A stretch of DNA of 64,000 bases from Hyparrhenia diplandra (Eukaryota; Streptophyta; Magnoliopsida; Poales; Poaceae): NCBI GenBank assembly GCA_015847255.1, contig JADLZK010011559.1, positions 93,600 to 157,599 of the forward strand. The letters run 5' to 3'. The position numbers and the translations under genes were made by a program. How positions within the stretch are numbered: the stretch's first letter is position 1; each line of letters opens with the position of its first letter. The notes below the pieces were generated by a model, which searched no databases, was not told the origin of the DNA, and worked only from the letters and a program-made list of their open reading frames with translations. Below are positions 35,918 through 48,033 of this stretch, piece by piece.

Positions 35918-38165
35918 TGCGAACACATGGTTGATTTAGGCCACATGTGTTTAGTTTTGTGATGGAGTGATTGTCAGCGATCAACATTCTTTCTCTATTT
36001 TCATTTTATCTTTTATGCTTCGGCTATGTTCACCGGCATACGTGGGTGTGTCGAAGGCGTATCTCTTGGTTCGTGTTGTGCGGGTGTGGAGCTTCGGAGA
36101 TGGTAGCCGACGGCGAGGTGAAGGGGCCAAGGAGGGCGTGCGGGCCGACCGGACGCGGAGGTGAAGGGCGGACGTGAGGCTTGGACCAGGGATTTGGATC
36201 GCCGGGCGGCTAGCCATGGTGGTCGACATCCGGGACATCGGCGGATGCAAGAGGGCGTGGCGGGACCGTGTCGATCGGGTCAAGACGGCGGCGTGCGAGG
36301 CGGGCGAGGGGAGCTCGGATGACTTGGCGACTTCGAGGCGGTCAAGGCGGCGATGACACGTGTCGAGGAGGTTTGGTGGTTTGCCCTCAAAACCATCGGA
36401 GCGGGTTTGATGGTTTGGGCCTCAAAACCATCGGCGGGTTTTTCAGCGGGTTTGGGCCTCAAAACCCGAGGCGTTAGGTGGGCGGAAGGGCGACGCGTGG
36501 CGGCATCGGGAGGTTGCGTGGATGCAAGGCTACCCGATGAGGAGGCGCGGTGGCCGTCGGATCAAAATATACCCGAGTCGACCAAAATAGCCCTAGGGTT
36601 AGTGGTTTTGGCTCATATGTATCGAAGGGCAAAATAGGGATAGAAATAAGGGACCATAAGTAGTGGATGGCAGCCATCCTCCTCTTTGCCTCTCTCATTT
36701 TTCGTTTTATTTTTTCCCTATTTTAGGGTTCTTGTTTAGAGGTCCAAAACAAATTTTGTGTGGATTTGTCTTTGTGATTTTCGTTCGTAGGAAGAGTGGC
36801 CCTTAGTCCACTCATGCCCTCTGGGATTTTGGTTTGAGCTCGAGTCACCGTGTCCTGATTTTGTTCCTGGCGTTTTTGGCTTGAGCAGCGTAGTCTTGTT
36901 CTTCTCTGTGATCTGTGATTCCTATTGTTTGACCAAACTTTGGGCGATGATTTCCACGGGATAGCCTGCCAACTGCCTTGGGATTACCTGGATTCAATTT
37001 TGTGGCAGTCGGTTTTGTTTGGGTCATAAATCGATCGGTTCGTCGTTCCTGTTCGTCAGTCTGCTTTTTGTTCGGTCTGTTCATCCGCCTGGGATTCTGT
37101 TCGTTCTTCTTCTGTCTCGATCTGAGCAGGGCAGCTCCGTGTGGTGCATCAGGTCTCCTCGAGATCCACCGGCACCATCTTTACCGGTCACCACCGGCAG
37201 GTTCCTGGCCAGATTGACTGCAGTGCTGCGGTCTTGCTGTGCGCTGTCGTTTTTCTGCTGTTCTTGAAGTCGCGTTTGCTTGAGTCTGAACAGCACTGGG
37301 AAGCTCGAACGCCGAGAACAGCAGTTCCTTGTGCGGTGGTTTTGTTTGATCAAAAGCTGAGTTCTTGTCTCCATGTGTTCTTCTCAAGGAATCATTAGCC
37401 AATGATTGGAGTATTCAATTCCTTTCTTTTATCTTGGTTTTCGTGGTTATCAAATTTGTTGTTCCCGTGTGCTAGCTCATGAGTCAAGGTAATTTTAGTT
37501 TAGGTGCTCTGTTTCCTGCCGTCGATTTCAGCAGCTTGGCTGCCTAGCTTTGCTCGCTCGTGAGGTTCAAGAATTGAAGCTGAATCTTGTTCGGTTTGGT
37601 TCACCGTTTGATCTCTGCTGTCAGGTCACCAGCGTGCAGCACGTTCTTCTGTTCTTGCTTGTGAATTCAGGTTGACTCTTCGGTATCTACTACAGGTGTG
37701 ACTTAAGCTGTTGCTGATTGGTAGGCCGTGCACAGCCAGTGCCGTGCAAATCCATCATCCTCTCGTGATCCGAATTGCAATCGATTTTTGTGATGATTTT
37801 CTATCGATCCGGGAAATTTATCAAGGTACTTTCTCGTCACGAGTTGGCGTTAGTATTTTAGATTTGAGAACCGCTTCTTCTCTATAGAAGTCGGGTGACT
37901 CATTTTCTCTCCTCGGTTCGATCTTTGCGCTCCTCGGTGGGTGTGCGATAGTTGGAGGTGTCCCGTGTGTTCTAGGGAACATCCACCCAATTATTTGGGT
38001 CGTGGACATCTCGGTGCTCTCCGGCTCGAGACACCTTGCTACTAGTTAGCACGCGTGTTATTCGGGTCTTGCGTGAGTTTGCTTTTTTTGAGGTTGGGGT
38101 TGGCCGATGACCCTAAATTGAAAAGGAAAATCGAGGCTTCCAGAAGTCGCCGTTTCGGTCCTTCA
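35918..38165 (+). repeat. 5' LTR of the large copia element
   Basis: 2248 bp beginning TGCGAACACATGG, with the internal inverted pair CACATGG/CCACATGTG near its start, and ending TCCTTCA. A U-rich leader and three short direct repeats of CTCAAAACCATCGG type (about 36389-36480) lie inside. It matches the 3' LTR along its whole length but with clustered differences. Confidence 0.93.
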
Positions 38166-38167
38166 AT

Positions 38168-38179
38168 TGGTATCGGAGC
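38168..38179 (+). other. Primer-binding site, initiator-Met tRNA type
   Basis: TGGTATCGGAGC lies two bases after the 5' LTR. It matches the TGGTATCAGAGC complement of plant initiator methionine tRNA except for one base. Confidence 0.85.
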
Positions 38180-38229
38180 GGGTTAAGGGTCATATCCACC
38201 TTAATCGGTTCTTGATCCGAGAAGGCGAC

Positions 38230-39400
38230 ATGGAGAGGTTTGGTCACTTTGGTGGCAAGCCTCGGGAGTTCGATGGCACCAACTATCCCTATTGGAAGAT
38301 TAAGATGCAAGCACATCTTATGGGGATAGATTGGAGAGTGTGGGAGATTGTCGAGGATGAGAACTACCAAGTGCTAGCCGCTCGAGTGGGTGAGGATCAA
38401 ATAGCCCAACACAATGCCAACAACCGAGCGGGGCGTCTTGTTGTCTAGCCTCAAAGACACCGAGTTCGAGAGAGTTGCTACTTGTGAGACCGCTCGTGAG
38501 GTGTGGAAGACACTAGAGAGCTACCACGAGGGAACCCCACAAGTCAAGGCCCGCCTATACGAGACCTACAAGAGAGAGTACAACAACCTCATCCAGCTTG
38601 ATGGCGAGTCCATCGATTCTCTCTTTGCTAGGTTTCGGACGATGCGCAACAAGCGAGGCGAACAAGCCGTCGGAGGAGGCTTGACGAGCACGAAGGCGGC
38701 GCGGCTCTTATACGCTCCGGATCGAAAGGTGTGGGATGTGAAGGTGTCCGCGATCATGGAGTCTCGCCAACTACGACACCCTCACACCCGACGAGCTCTA
38801 CAAACAAGCTCAAGTCTTCCGAGATCGAGGCCCGCATCCGGCGAAGCTCAAGAACCCGTCTGCGCCGAGCGTTGCACTTGTCTCTCGGTAAGGGTGGTTC
38901 CGGTTCTTCCGCTAACCCATCACGCATTTCTTTCGCCTTGTCTTCCTTGGTGTGCGGCGATGAGGAGCGGATGGAGAGCCTTGGGGATGATGAGCTTGCA
39001 CTAGTCATCGGCCGATTCTCATGATTCCACAACAACCGCTTGAACCGTCGGCGTGGCGGTCCATCCAAGGGCGGATGCTTCGAATGCGGGGATCCAGGAC
39101 CACTATGTCGTCCGCATGCCCCAAGAAGAACAGGGACAAGTACTCCGGCCGAGAAGTACTACTCCAACAAGTACGACTCCGACAAGCGCAAGGACAAGCG
39201 CGAGCACACCTCCAGGCAAGTACAAGTCCAAGAAGGGCTTCGATAAGGAGGCGTCAAGAAGAAGTACCTCAAAGCGTGCAAAAGGAGCACAAGCACGCCT
39301 TCCTTGCCTCCCCGGCCGACCTCGACAACGACTCTTCGGATGGGCAATCTTCCTCAGCGATGAGGAGTCCGAGCGCAAGGGGACAAGCTAAATGGACTTT
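38230..39400 (+). pseudogene. Copia gag remnant
   Basis: The frame opens MERFGHFGGKPREFDGTNYPYW, the usual start of plant copia capsid proteins, and continues in a second frame with EFERVATCETAREVWKTLE and YNNLIQLDGESIDSLF. A CCHC zinc knuckle is recognisable around 39074-39125, but its two halves lie in different frames (CFECGDPG in one, HYVVR in another). At least three frameshifts are visible. It would not make a working capsid protein. Confidence 0.8.
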
Positions 39401-42400
39401 GAGGCCGACTCAAGCACGGGGGCTTCGCACCATGGCCCTCGATGGAGCGGTGGCCCGACGGCGCCAAGCCACACGGCAACAACGACTCCTCTCCCTCCGA
39501 GGTACCCCCTACAATCGAATCTCTCCTCCGATGAGGTTGAATCTTTGGGCGATGCGCTTGTGTGTCAAGAGAAGTTGCTTAAGCGTGCCGCTAGGGAGAG
39601 AAAGGAGTACAAGGAGAAGTGGGAGATGGTCGTGACGGAGATAGAGTTGCTTAGGAAGTTGTCGATGTCTCTCGATGAGACGGAGTGTGATGCTTGTCTT
39701 TGTGCATATGTCTAGCATCATGTCTTTGCATCTAAGTATTCGGCTTTGCTAGATGAGCACGTTGATTTGAAAGTCTAGGCCAATCTTTGTTGAGTGCGTG
39801 CAAGTCTTGTCCCGAATGATCCGAGTTGGCAGAGAAGACTCCGCCAAGCTTCTTTGCTTGAAAAGGCCAACTCGGATAGCACCGTCGGGATGTGCTAAGT
39901 GTGAAGCTTTGGAGTTAGAGCTCATGTCTTGTAGGCATGACAAGGGGAGAGTCGAAGAGGAGATCAAGTATCTTCGCTCTGTCTTGAGTTGGGTGTCTTG
40001 TGGAGAGCGCGGCTTGGCATGATGATGAGTCGGTTCAAGAGAGGGACCGACACATCGGGTTTAGGTTTTGCTATAGGTGGGAAGGGAGAAGTCATTTATG
40101 GCAAGGTTGGTCAAGGTAGTGGTTTGAGCTCGAGTGAGAAACCAACCAACACTCCCAAATTGACCAAGATCACTCCACCGAGCCTACCAAGTCTATTGTG
40201 CAAGATGGCATTCTCCAAGAGCCAACTAAGACTCCACCTCCCAAAAACAAGTGTGGCTTCCCCAAACCGAACCACCTCAAGAACCCACTTGACACTCGCC
40301 CGGGATCCTCGAGGGAAACCCTTCCTAAGGCCAAGACCACAACAAGAGTGAACCATCCACCCAAGAGAGTGAACCAACCACCACTCAAGAGAGAGGTGAG
40401 GTATCACCGTGAGTATTGTCGGAGAGATGGTCACTTGGTTGAGTTTTGCTTTAGGAGGAAGAGGGATGCTAGGCGTCGAGTGCGCTTTGAGAACCGTGAC
40501 ATGTATCACCCACCACTTGGCATGTATGAGAGGGGTGTGCGATCGGTTTTTGCTAGGCCCGAAGGTAGGAGGCCTCGGAGGTTTGGACCACGGTTTGTGA
40601 GACCGTTTGGTGGTCGTGCTCGCGAGTGGATGTAGATCCTCGCTTTGGGAGCTTTGAGGTTGATAAGAGGAGTGCACCACGCTTTGTTGTGCGTGGTGCG
40701 CTTGGGTAAGATGGGGCGTGGGATGGTTGTTTTGCCTAATGCATATTTGGGGCAAGATGGTCAACACCGGTACTCTTCCAAGTTTACTAACCCCGAGTGT
40801 TGTGCCATATGCTCATCCCATGTTCTATCGTTGATCTGTTTGGAAGGCTAGAGAGGACATGTGGCTCATTGACTTGTTCTCGACACATGACCGGTAACTC
40901 CAAGTGGTTCTCCGGCCTCACCCCCATGAAGACGAAAAAGAGTACATCACTTTCGGGGACAACAACGAGAGGGAAGATTCTATCTCGAGGGTCAATCGGG
41001 ATCAATGACCACTTTGTACTCAAGGATGTGGCGCTCGTCTCCAACCTTCACTTCAACCACGCTTTTCGTCTCTCGGCTCATGACGGGTATGAGGTACGCT
41101 TCAAGGTTGGGTGTTCTCGAGTTTTGGACTCTCGCGATGATCTCATTTTTTGGATTGTGCCATTTGGGCAAGTCTTTCGTGCTGATTTTTCTCGAGGCTT
41201 TGGCACTTCTTGTTGCTTGTTGGCCGGGTCCCTCCTCGATTTGTGGAAGTGGCATAGGAGACTAGGTCACTTGAGCTTCGATCTCCTCGCGAGGTTGAGT
41301 TCAATGGATCCGATCCCGAGGATTGCCTAAACTCAAATTTGAGAAGGATTTGGTTTGCCATCCCCGTAGATCACGGGAAGATGGTATCCGCTTCCCACCA
41401 CCCGGTTACTTTCAGATTATGACCTCGAGACCGGAGAGATCCTTCACATGGACACCGTTGGTCCGTCTCGGGTGAGGTCGGTGGGTGGGAAGTGGTATTG
41501 TCTAGTGATCGTTGACGATTTTTCGAGGTATTCTTGGGTCTTTTTCATGGAGGGCAAGGATGAGGCTTTTGGTTTTGCTCGTGATTTGATTTTGAGGCGG
41601 AACCGAAGTTACGAGAGCCAGCCATTCGAGCGATTCGCTTGACAATGGCAAGAATTCAAGAACTCTCGGTTCGAGTCTCTTTTGCGCTAACTTGGGTGTC
41701 GAGCACCGGTTTTCTAGCCCTTATGTTCATTGATAGAATGGGATTGTTGAGCGGAAGAACGGGACGCTTGTGGAGATGGCAAGGACCATGCTCGATGAAC
41801 ACAAGACTCAGGAAGTATTGGGCCGAGGCAATCAACACGGCGTGCCATGTTTCCAACCGTATTTTCCTTCGTGCTTTCACCAAGAAGACATCATATGAGT
41901 TGCGGTTTTGGGAGATTGCCCAAGGTAAGCCACTTAGTGTGTTTGGATGGGTGCTTCATTCTCAAGCAAGGTAATCTCGATAAGTTTGAGTCTCGATCCG
42001 CGATGGCATTTTCCTTGGATATGCTTTGCACTCACATGCTTCTGAGTTCTAAATCTTGAGACTAACCGCGTTGTAGAGACATGTGAGGTTAGTTTCGATG
42101 AGGCTGCGCCTTGTTCCTCTCTGTGTTTGAGTGTGCAGGAAAGGATGAGATGGAGCGAGCATCTTTGTGGAGGAGGAGCAGGAAGACGTTGGTGGGGTGA
42201 TCCCGGCGACTCCACCGCTTGCCCCAGTCGACCCGTGGCGGCGGCGGCTCGGCGCTCACGGACGGACCCTACTACCACTACTTCCTGGGGTCCCGTGGAG
42301 AGCCCCCGGCGACAACAGCTGCACCGAGGAGGTTCCCACCCGGTCGAGGGGGAGGCGACATCTTAGCGCCACGGCGCCTCAAAGCACATTCGGCGTCGCC

Positions 42401-43974
42401 ACCCCCAAGAGACCATGATTGGAGGACTTAATCGAGGGTAACTCGTTCCAAAGCTTATGCCATGTGTCATTTCGCTCATTACGCATTTGTTTCCACTCTT
42501 GAGCCCAAAGATGTTAACTTTGCATTATCGATTCGGACGGGTCAATGCCATGCATGAGGAACTGCAGAACTTTGAGAGGAACCAAGTTTGGGTGTTTGTC
42601 CCACCTCTGGCGAGTGTCATCCCATAGGTACTAAGTGGGTGTTCAAAACACAAGCAGTGAGGATGGTGTGGTGGTGAGAACAAAGCCAGATTAGTTGCGG
42701 GGGGGTTTTGTCGGAAAGAGGGAATAGACTACGAAGAAACCTTTGCTCCTCAGAGCCGCGCATAGAAGCTATTAGGATTTTGCTTGCCTTTGCGACCTCG
42801 AAGGGCTTTAAGCTTTTCCGGATGGATGTCAAGAGTGCTTTCCTAAATGGGTTCATAGGAGGAGGAGGTGTATGTGAGGCCCAGGGGTTTGAGAATCCTA
42901 AACACCCGGACTATGTGTATAAGTTGTACAAGGCCTTGTACGGCTTGAAACAAGCCACCGGAGCGTGGTACGAGAGGTTGAAAGCCTTTCTCTTAGCTAA
43001 GGGTTTTGTGATGGGGGCTGTAGACAAGACTTTGTTTACGCTTAGAAAAGGCAATGACATACTCCTAGTCCGGATATATGTGGATGATATCATCTTTGGT
43101 GGCTCTTCACATGCTATGGTATCGAGTTTTGCGAGATTATGAGCGGGGAGTTCGAAATGAGCATGATGGGCGAGTTGACCTACTTCCTTGGACTTCAAAT
43201 CAAACAAACCAAGGACGGGATCTACACCGGGGCAAGTACACGATGGACATCATCGCAAGTTTCGCATGGGTGAGGCCAAGCCTCTTTCGACGCCCATGTC
43301 GACGACGACGACGGCCTGGGACGAGGACAAGGATGGAGAAGCGTGGACCAAAGGGAATTTGTTGTACGGCGACGCACCCGACATCCGGTTGCGGTGTGCC
43401 CTGCGACGCGTTTTCAATCTTCGCAAGACGCGCACCTCTTCTTAGTTCGTGAAGAGGATCTTGGTATTTGCGAGTTTACCCCCGACTTTGGCCTATGGTT
43501 TTCGGCCTCTTCCACCCCTCATTTGACCGGTTATTCCGATTATCTTTGGTGATCGTATGCATAGAAAGTCTACCTCTGGTACTGTCGGTTTCTTGGTACT
43601 TCTCTTGTGTCTTGGTCGTCTCGCAGCGCCCGGTGTCGCTCCGTCATTGTTGAGGCAGTATGTTCTTCTTCGCCGCTTGTTGTTCCCACGTGGATGGTTG
43701 CCACTTTGAGAGACTTTGGCTGAGTTTTTCTCGTGTACCCTTGTTGTGTGATAGCATGGGAGCTGTGAGTGTTGCCAAAAACCCAGTCCTTCACTCCCAG
43801 ACCAAACACATAGAGGTGAGGTACCACTTCCTGAGAGATCACCAGGAGAAAGGGGACATAGATGTACAGCATGTGTACACGGAGCAACAGATTGCGGACA
43901 TTTTCACGAAACCACTAGACCAAGTCCGTTTTGCCCAGCTTCGTGGAGAGTTGGGCGTGTGCTATCCCTTTTGA
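39401..43974 (+). pseudogene. Copia pol remnant (integrase, reverse transcriptase, RNase H)
   Basis: Readable islands in order: an integrase zinc-binding segment LWKWHRRLGHLSFDLL near 41239; integrase core start YCLVIVDDFSRYSWVFF near 41490; reverse-transcriptase blocks FRMDVKSAFLNGF near 42818 and KALYGLKQATGAWYERL near 42930; the catalytic YVDDIIFGG near 43077; and RNase H end pieces SQTKHIEVRYHFLRDH and DIFTKPLDQVRF, ending at a stop near 43974. The islands lie in different frames with short deletions between them, and a protease was not clearly seen. Confidence 0.85.
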
Positions 43975-45304
43975 GGGGTAGCTTTGTAGTTGATGTACGA
44001 TGTAGTTTTAGGTTTGTTTTTGCCTTTTGTATCATACTTGCATATCATGAGCTTCACTTTTATATTGATTTGAATGAGGTTGTGCTCTTAGTAGTATGAG
44101 TATGATGGTGCTTCTAGCTTGAGCTCTTTTTAATCATGTGATGTATATTATGAAATTTGAGCAACCTTTTCCAAATGTGAACTTGATTAATGGATGATGA
44201 AATTAAATCTTGGTTCACCTTTAAGCTAGCTTCTATCATGAGTAGAGTGTTGAGAATCTTTGAGCTTTTATGTGTATGCTTGGTAGCTATGTCTCATGCT
44301 TTGATTCATTCACTTGCTTAGATTTTCATGATAATACCATGCTAAAACGTGAAGTCTAAAGCTAGAGTGATGAAAAGATCGAGTGGGTCCATTTTGCCAC
44401 ACTTTGAAGTTTGAGACTGCTTTCATTTGCACTCTTGAATGAACTTGGACTTCATTGTGTTTGACCCGGACTATTGTCTTAAGCTAATCATTGCTCATGC
44501 ATAGGCTTGACATGGTTGATTAGTAAGGCAAGGCAAATGTAGATAACCACTTCGCATGCTCTTTTTGTAACTTGTGAACCGGCGCAACTCACGAACTAAA
44601 ATGAACCTCACAAGTTTGTGGCATAATGTCTAGCATGATGTGCGAACGCCGCTTGGGGTAGTTCACCCGGTTTACATGTTTGAGCACTTAGTTGATTTCC
44701 TATCTACTTGTGCTAGGTGCTATGTTTAATGGTGAACCTCCTTTTGCAAGATACTAAAATTTGCTCAAAATGCTTTGTGCCATATTTCATATCATCGATT
44801 AGCTTGAGCTCGGCTAGCACTTGTAATTTGTTGCTATGGTACCACTTTGAGCACTCTCTCATTCGTTTGAATATAATCTTGAAGCTTTGCATTGTGACAT
44901 ATTGCATTTCATAGCTTGATTAGTGCATGTGCCAACAAGGGGGAGAAAGATACAAAACAAATGATCGCATTTATCTAGGGGAGTAGCACCTTGAGCTAGA
45001 TGTGTTGAGCTTTGTTTGCCTCTGTCTTGAGGGTCTAGCTGTTTGTGTGTGTGAAAGAAATTGGTTTGGAGCCGTGCTAGTGGTGTTGAGCTGTTCTACC
45101 TCTTCTTGAGGACTAGCCGCCTATTTAGCTTGGTTGTGTCGAGCCTTTTGCCCATGTCTTTGGGAACCAAGCTTTTGCTCCATGTTTGCTATCCAAAGGA
45201 TTGTCTTAGCTTTTTTGTCTAGCTTGTGTTCACTTGGATGTGCTTTCTTCTACCTTCTCTGTCTTTGTGTTGAATGTTGACAATGCACTCATCAAGGGGA
45301 AGAT
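43975..45304 (+). other. Non-coding 3' internal region of the copia element with two purine tracts
   Basis: No long frame is present. A purine tract AACAAGGGGGAGAAAGA lies at about 44935-44951, and the one adjoining the LTR, CAAGGGGAAGA, at about 45293-45303. A duplicated purine tract and a long region after RNase H are typical of SIRE-like elements (established for that lineage). Confidence 0.7.
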
Positions 45305-47537
45305 TGCGAACACATGGTTGATTTAGGCCACATGTGTTTAGTTTTTGTGATGGAGTGATTGTGTCAACATTCTTTCTCTATTTTCATTTTATCTTTTTAT
45401 GCTTGGCTATGTTCGCCGATACGTGGAGTGTGTCGAAGACGTATCTCTTGGTTCGTGTTGTGCGGGTGTGGAGCTCGGAGATGGTAGGCGATGGCGGGTG
45501 AAGGGGCCAAGGAGGGCGTCTTGGGGCCGACGGACCTTTGTGAGGTGAACGGACGTGAGGCTTGGAGGAGGGATGGATCGCCGGGCGGCTAGCCATGGTG
45601 GTGACATCCGGGACATCGGCCGGATACAAAGGGCGTGGCGGGACCGTGTCGATCGGGTCAAGGCGGCGTGCGTGCGAGCGAGCGGGGAGCTCGGATGACT
45701 TGGCGACTCGGGGCGGTCAAGACGGCGATGACACGTGTCGAGGAGGTTTGGTGGTTTGCCCTCAAAACCATCGGCGCGGGTTTGATGGTTTGGGCCTCAA
45801 AACCATCGGCGGGTTCAGCGGGTTTGGGCCTCAAAACCGAGGCGTTCCGGTGGGACGGAAGGGCGGCACGTGGCGGCATCGGGGAGGTTGCGTGGATGCA
45901 AGGCTACCGATGAGAAGGCGCGGTGGCCGTCGGATCAAAATATACCCGAGTCGACCAAAATAGCGCAGGGTTAGTGGTTTGGCTCATATGTATCGAAGGG
46001 CAAAATAGGGATAAGAAATAAGGGACCATAAGTAGTGGATGGCAGCCATCCTCCCCTCTTTGCCTCTCTCATTTTAAAAGAAAGGGTTCTTGTTTAGAGG
46101 CCCAAGAACAAATTTTGTGTGGATTTGTCTTTGTGATTTTCGTTCGTAGGAAGAGTGGCCCTTAGTCCACTCATGCCCTCTGGGATTTTGGTTTGAGCTC
46201 GAGTCACCGTGTCCTGATTTTGTTCCTGGCGTTTTTGGCTTGAGCAGCGTAGTCTTGTTCTTCTCTGTGATCTGTGATTCCTATTGTTTGACCAAACTTT
46301 GGGCGATGATTTCCACGGGATAGCCTGCCAACTGCCTTGGGATTACCTGGATTCAATTTCGTGGCAGTCGGTTTTTGTTTGGGTCATAAATCGATCGGTT
46401 CGTCGTTCCTGTTCGTCAGTCTGCTTTTTGTTCGGTCTGTTCATCCGCCTGGGATTCTGTTCGTTCTTCTTCTGTCTCGATCTGAGCAGGGCAGCTCCGT
46501 GTGGTGCATCAGGTCTCCTCGAGATCCACCGGCACCATCTTTACCGGTCACCACCGGCAGGTTCCTGGCCAGATTGACTGCAGTGCTGCGGTCTTGCTGT
46601 GCGCTGTCGTTTTTCTGCTGTTCTTGAAGTCGCGTTTGCTTGGAGTCTGAACAGCACTGGGAAGCTCGAACGCCGAGAACATCAGTTCCTTGTGCGGTGG
46701 TTTTTGTTTGATCAAAAGCTGAGTTCTTGTCTCCATGTGTTCTTCTCAAGGAATCATTAGCCAATGATTGGAGTATTCAATTCCTTTCTTTTATCTTGGT
46801 TTTCGTGGTTATCAAATTTGTTGTTCCCGTGTGCTAGCTCATGAGTCAAGGTAATTTTAGTTTAGGTGCTCTGTTTCCTGCCGTCGATTTCAGCAGCTTG
46901 GCTGCCTAGCTTTGCTCGCTCGTGAGGTTCAAGAATTGAAGCTGAATCTTGTTTGGTTTGGTTCACCGTTTGATCTCTGCTGTCAGGTCACCAGCGTGCA
47001 GCACGTTCTTCTGTTCTTGCTTGTGAATTCAGGTTGACTCTTCGGTATCTACTACAGGTGTGACTTAAGCTGTTGCTGATTGGTAGGCCGTGCACCTTCG
47101 AGTGCCGTGCAAATCCATCATCCTCGTGATCCGAATTGCAATCGATTTTTGTGATGATTTTCTATCGATCAGGGGAAATTTATCTGCACTTCGCCACGAG
47201 TTGGCGTTAGTATTTTAGATTTGAGAACTCGCTTCTTCTCTATAGAAGTCGGGTGACTCATTTTCTCTCCTCCGGTTCGATCTTTGCGCTCCTCGGTCGT
47301 GTGTGCGATAGTTGGAGGTGTCGTTTGTGTTCTAGGGAACATCCACCCAATTATTTGGGTGGTGGACATCTCGGTCTTCTCTTTTCTTTCGAGACACCTT
47401 GCTACTAGTTAGCACGCGTGTTATTCGAATGCTGCGTGAGTTTCTTTTGAGGTTGGGGGTTGAGCCGATGACCCTAAATTGAAAAAGGAAAATCGAGCTC
47501 CCATTCACCCCTCTCTGGTCGCCGTTTCGGTCCTTCA
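45305..47537 (+). repeat. 3' LTR of the large copia element
   Basis: 2233 bp, same ends as the 5' LTR and followed by target duplication CTTAG. Parts such as 46080-47080 are nearly identical to the 5' copy, whereas the first 700 bp and last 350 bp differ in short patches. Confidence 0.93.
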
Positions 47538-47542
47538 CTTAG

Positions 47543-48033
47543 ATTTTAGGATTTCTAGTCGGGTAAATTTTCTAGAAAAAATAGTGTGACAACTGTGTGT
47601 GTGGTGGGTGAGACCAGCTTAGCGGCCGCAATAAAGTAAGCGAATGAAAGTTGCTAGGAGTTGGCTGCAGTGAGTGCACTGGTACGCTACGTACCTTCAT
47701 TCATAGCTCCAGCTACTTCCTGTCTACCAAGTGTCTACTACTACTACTCTAGACCAGTCCTGCTCTAGACCCCGATCCAATCCTACTTTGCTGCATTCTT
47801 ATGGATTCATTCATTGCATCCATCCATGGATGATGAATCGTCTCCATAGCAGCTTGCAGATATAGCACAGGTCCATCTCCAAACCGAGAAGAGCCAGAGA
47901 AGAGCAGAGTAGATCGAGTGAGATTGATCGGTCAGGCCATCAGGGACCAAGGGAGGCAAAGGTGTCCCGGATTGGTAGGCGGCCGGCGCGGATCGGGGAA
48001 CCAAGCAAGAAGAGAGGTAGCAGGACGACGACG
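47543..48033. other. GDSL promoter and leader
   Basis: Spacer between the copia insertion and the esterase gene, with a (CTA)n-like tract at about 47726-47745. The retroelement ends about 500 bp from the start codon, so it may have split the original promoter. No other gene is seen. Confidence 0.4.

Larger units (their letters stand above)
35918..47537 (+). mobile_element. Ty1/copia LTR retrotransposon, SIRE/Maximus-like, complete ends, decayed coding
   Basis: Long LTRs at 35918-38165 and 45305-47537 both begin TGCGAACACATGG and end GGTCCTTCA. They are flanked by the 5-bp target duplication CTTAG (35913-35917 and 47538-47542). A primer-binding site follows the 5' LTR and a purine tract precedes the 3' LTR. 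Protein remnants run gag, integrase, reverse transcriptase, RNase H, which is the copia order. The 2.2-kb LTRs, the long non-coding stretch after RNase H and the paired purine tracts fit the SIRE/Maximus lineage (inference). Many frameshifts make it non-autonomous. Confidence 0.93.

Noticed and set aside
36389..36480. Short repeats spaced like a CRISPR array
   Set aside because: They are three imperfect CTCAAAACC repeats inside a plant LTR, irregularly spaced, and CRISPR arrays are not expected in plant nuclear DNA.
43975..45304. Possible envelope-like ORF after the copia RNase H
   Set aside because: SIRE relatives can carry one, but here there is no frame longer than about 65 codons and no membrane-protein pattern.
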